A DNA stretch of 14,497 nucleotides from Sphingomonadaceae bacterium (lineage in GTDB: Bacteria; Pseudomonadota; Alphaproteobacteria; Sphingomonadales; Sphingomonadaceae), in contig JAEMTM010000028.1 of assembly GCA_016462305.1 (NCBI GenBank), positions 2,434 through 16,930 on the forward strand. Reading direction: 5' to 3'. Below the pieces are notes generated by a model. It had not been told where the DNA came from. It was given only the letters and a program-made list of their open reading frames with translations, and ran no database searches. The translations under genes were made by a program, and so were the position numbers. Within the stretch, counting starts at the first letter, position 1. Each line of letters opens with the position of its first letter. Below are positions 13,480-14,497 of this stretch, piece after piece.

Positions 13480-14337
13480 TTAGCCCTCCTTCTTTTCTTC
13501 GCCGGCGTCTGCAGCAGCTACTTCAACAGCAGCGGCTTCGACAGCGGGTGCAGCTTCAGCGGGGACCTCAATAGAGGGCGCTTCAGCTTCGACGGCTGGA
13601 GTGTCTGCAACTTCCACTTCGGTGTTGATGATGACGTCTTCAGCTATTGGAGCCTCATTGTCATTCTTCAACGCGCCGGGGAATGGAGCAGCCTCAGGGG
13701 TTGGAACCTTCACGGCGTCACGAACGAGCAACCAGCCATTCTTCGCACCAGGGACAGAACCCTTCACGAAGATGAGACCGCGCGCAACATCCGTGCGGAC
13801 GATTTCGAGATTCTGCTGTGTGCGCTGACGGTCGCCCATGTGGCCGGCCATCTTCTTGTTCTTGAACACCTTGCCCGGATCCTGGCGTTGGCCAGTCGAA
13901 CCATGGGCACGGTGGGTAATCGAAACACCATGCGATGCACGCATACCGCCGAAGCCCCAACGCTTCATCGCGCCGGCAAAGCCCTTGCCCTGCGTGTGAC
14001 CAGTAATGTCGACCAATTGGCCGTCAATGAAATGGTCCGCAGAAACGGTGGCGCCGACTGGCAACAAGCCATCGGCATTATCAACGCGGAATTCAGCAAC
14101 ACGCGCCTTTGGCTCGACTTGTGCTTTGGCGAATTCACCACGTTGCGGTTTGTTTACATTTTTCGCTTTACGGGCTCCTGCACCAAGGCGGACGGCAAAA
14201 TAACCATCGCGTTCCTCGTTACGAGCTCCGACCACTTGGCAGCCTTCCAGCGCCAATACGGTGACAGGAACGTGACGGCCGTCTTCATTGAAGAGGCGCA
14301 TCATACCCATCTTTTTCGCGATCACGCCAGTGCGCAT
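13480..14337 (-). CDS. rplC: 50S ribosomal protein L3 (uL3) with a long acidic C-terminal tail
   Basis: L3 is an early assembly protein that reaches toward the peptidyl-transferase centre. The body matches the family: MRTGVIAKKMGMMRLFNEDG, then GFAGAMKRWGFGGMRASHG, GSTGQRQDPGKVFKNKKMAG and LIFVKGSVPGAKNGWLLVRD. The GQRQDPGKVF segment holds the glutamines aligned with the PrmB methylation site of E. coli L3. The total of 285 residues compares with 209 in E. coli; residues 229-285 form an Ala/Glu/Val tail with no basic residue until the terminal EEKKEG. The start at 14337 has GGAG eight bases upstream. No rpsJ is found in the 160 bases to its right. Confidence 0.96.
   Translation of the reverse strand: MRTGVIAKKMGMMRLFNEDGRHVPVTVLALEGCQVVGARNEERDGYFAVRLGAGARKAKNVNKPQRGEFAKAQVEPKARVAEFRVDNADGLLPVGATVSADHFIDGQLVDITGHTQGKGFAGAMKRWGFGGMRASHGVSITHRAHGSTGQRQDPGKVFKNKKMAGHMGDRQRTQQNLEIVRTDVARGLIFVKGSVPGAKNGWLLVRDAVKVPTPEAAPFPGALKNDNEAPIAEDVIINTEVEVADTPAVEAEAPSIEVPAEAAPAVEAAAVEVAAADAGEEKKEG
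13485..13491 (-). promoter_or_regulatory. Perfect Shine-Dalgarno for rplD encoded in the rplC C-terminus
   Basis: The minus strand reads AAGGAGG eight bases before the rplD ATG at 13476. It is formed by the codons for Lys-Lys-Glu-Gly at the end of L3, so the unusual basic residues that close the acidic L3 tail also provide the rplD ribosome binding site. Confidence 0.85.
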
Positions 14338-14421
14338 GATCCATACTCCAACTTATGTCAGAGGCCCGGCTGGCACGATTACCAGGAGGGCGTGACGCCT
14401 AAATCCAGCCCTGAATTTTAA
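14338..14421 (-). other. Spacer between the hairpin and rplC
   Basis: No gene is seen here and no convincing promoter. A short dyad GGCG-TCA-CGCC on the minus strand and the overlapping AGGGC/GCCCT pair could form a second, weaker hairpin, leaving the GGAG at 14346-14349 accessible. The window ends at 14497, so rpsJ or any promoter upstream cannot be assessed. Confidence 0.4.
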
Positions 14422-14489
14422 GCATTGCCCCGTCCGGGCTAGGCACCAGTGGCGCAATTTGATGCGCCATCTGGTAAGACGGGGAACGC
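14422..14489 (-). promoter_or_regulatory. Long hairpin upstream of rplC, possible r-protein leader or processing element
   Basis: The minus-strand RNA would fold with four paired segments. An outer helix pairs 14489-14485 (GCGTT) with 14426-14422 (AATGC, one G-U pair), followed by a one-base bulge. A 7-bp helix pairs CCCCGTC (14484-14478) with GACGGGG (14434-14428). A 5-bp helix pairs ACCAG (14475-14471) with CTGGT (14449-14445). A 6-bp apical helix pairs GGCGCA (14468-14463) with TGCGCC (14456-14451) around a six-base loop. An asymmetric internal loop of 2 and 10 bases separates the second and third. No T-run follows, so it is not an intrinsic terminator. It lies 85 bases before the rplC start. 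I recognise no RNA family. Confidence 0.6.
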
Positions 14490-14497
14490 GGCCCGGG

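Noticed and set aside
13210..14421. A 403-codon open frame on the plus strand, antisense to rplD and rplC
   Set aside because: It mirrors highly conserved ribosomal protein genes and has no family resemblance; a long antisense frame is expected at this base composition and codon use.
14422..14489. The hairpin upstream of rplC as an intrinsic terminator
   Set aside because: The minus-strand sequence after the stem is TTAAAATTC with no U-run, and on the plus strand it is followed by GGCCCGGG, so neither direction fits.

Overview
The window is a chromosomal segment from an alphaproteobacterium, most likely a member of the Sphingomonadales. This is an inference from three things: the protein sequences (Sphingomonad-like S5 with a Gly/Arg-rich N-terminus, L3 with a long Ala/Glu tail, L15 with an Ala/Lys tail), the adk gene placed directly behind secY, and a TonB-dependent receptor next door. 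The genus cannot be fixed by eye. Nearly every base is coding, and all genes except the first lie on the minus strand.

Reading along the minus strand from the right edge, the window holds one long ribosomal protein cluster, the S10 block followed by the spc block: rplC, rplD, rplW, rplB, rpsS, rplV, rpsC, rplP, rpmC, rpsQ, rplN, rplX, rplE, rpsN, rpsH, rplF, rplR, rpsE, rpmD, rplO, then secY and adk. Genes from rplC to rplO are separated by 0 to 39 bases. Six junctions are one-base TAATG overlaps and one is an 8-base overlap, so the block is almost certainly one transcript with coupled translation. The only sizeable internal gap is the 172 bases between rplO and secY. It holds a GC-rich hairpin whose short U-run overlaps a consensus TTGACA box, suggesting a terminator or attenuator followed directly by a separate secY-adk promoter.

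To the left of adk, still on the minus strand, are a predicted secreted SRPBCC-fold protein, a retropepsin-like RimB-type protease and rimK, which encodes a ribosomal protein S6:glutamate ligase homologue. The last three sit end to end: the SRPBCC gene and rimB are in the same frame with a single TAA between them, and rimB and rimK overlap by four bases. The region therefore moves from making ribosomal proteins to modifying one. RimK ends in a strong bidirectional terminator shared with the convergent TonB-dependent receptor gene, whose 3' end occupies the left edge on the plus strand.

The right edge is cut 160 bases upstream of rplC. Those bases do not encode rpsJ, the usual neighbour. They contain a long, imperfect but well-paired hairpin that matches no RNA family I can name and is the best candidate here for an undescribed regulatory element. 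No mobile elements, CRISPR arrays, tRNAs or rRNAs were seen. No stretch over 300 bases lacks a gene.
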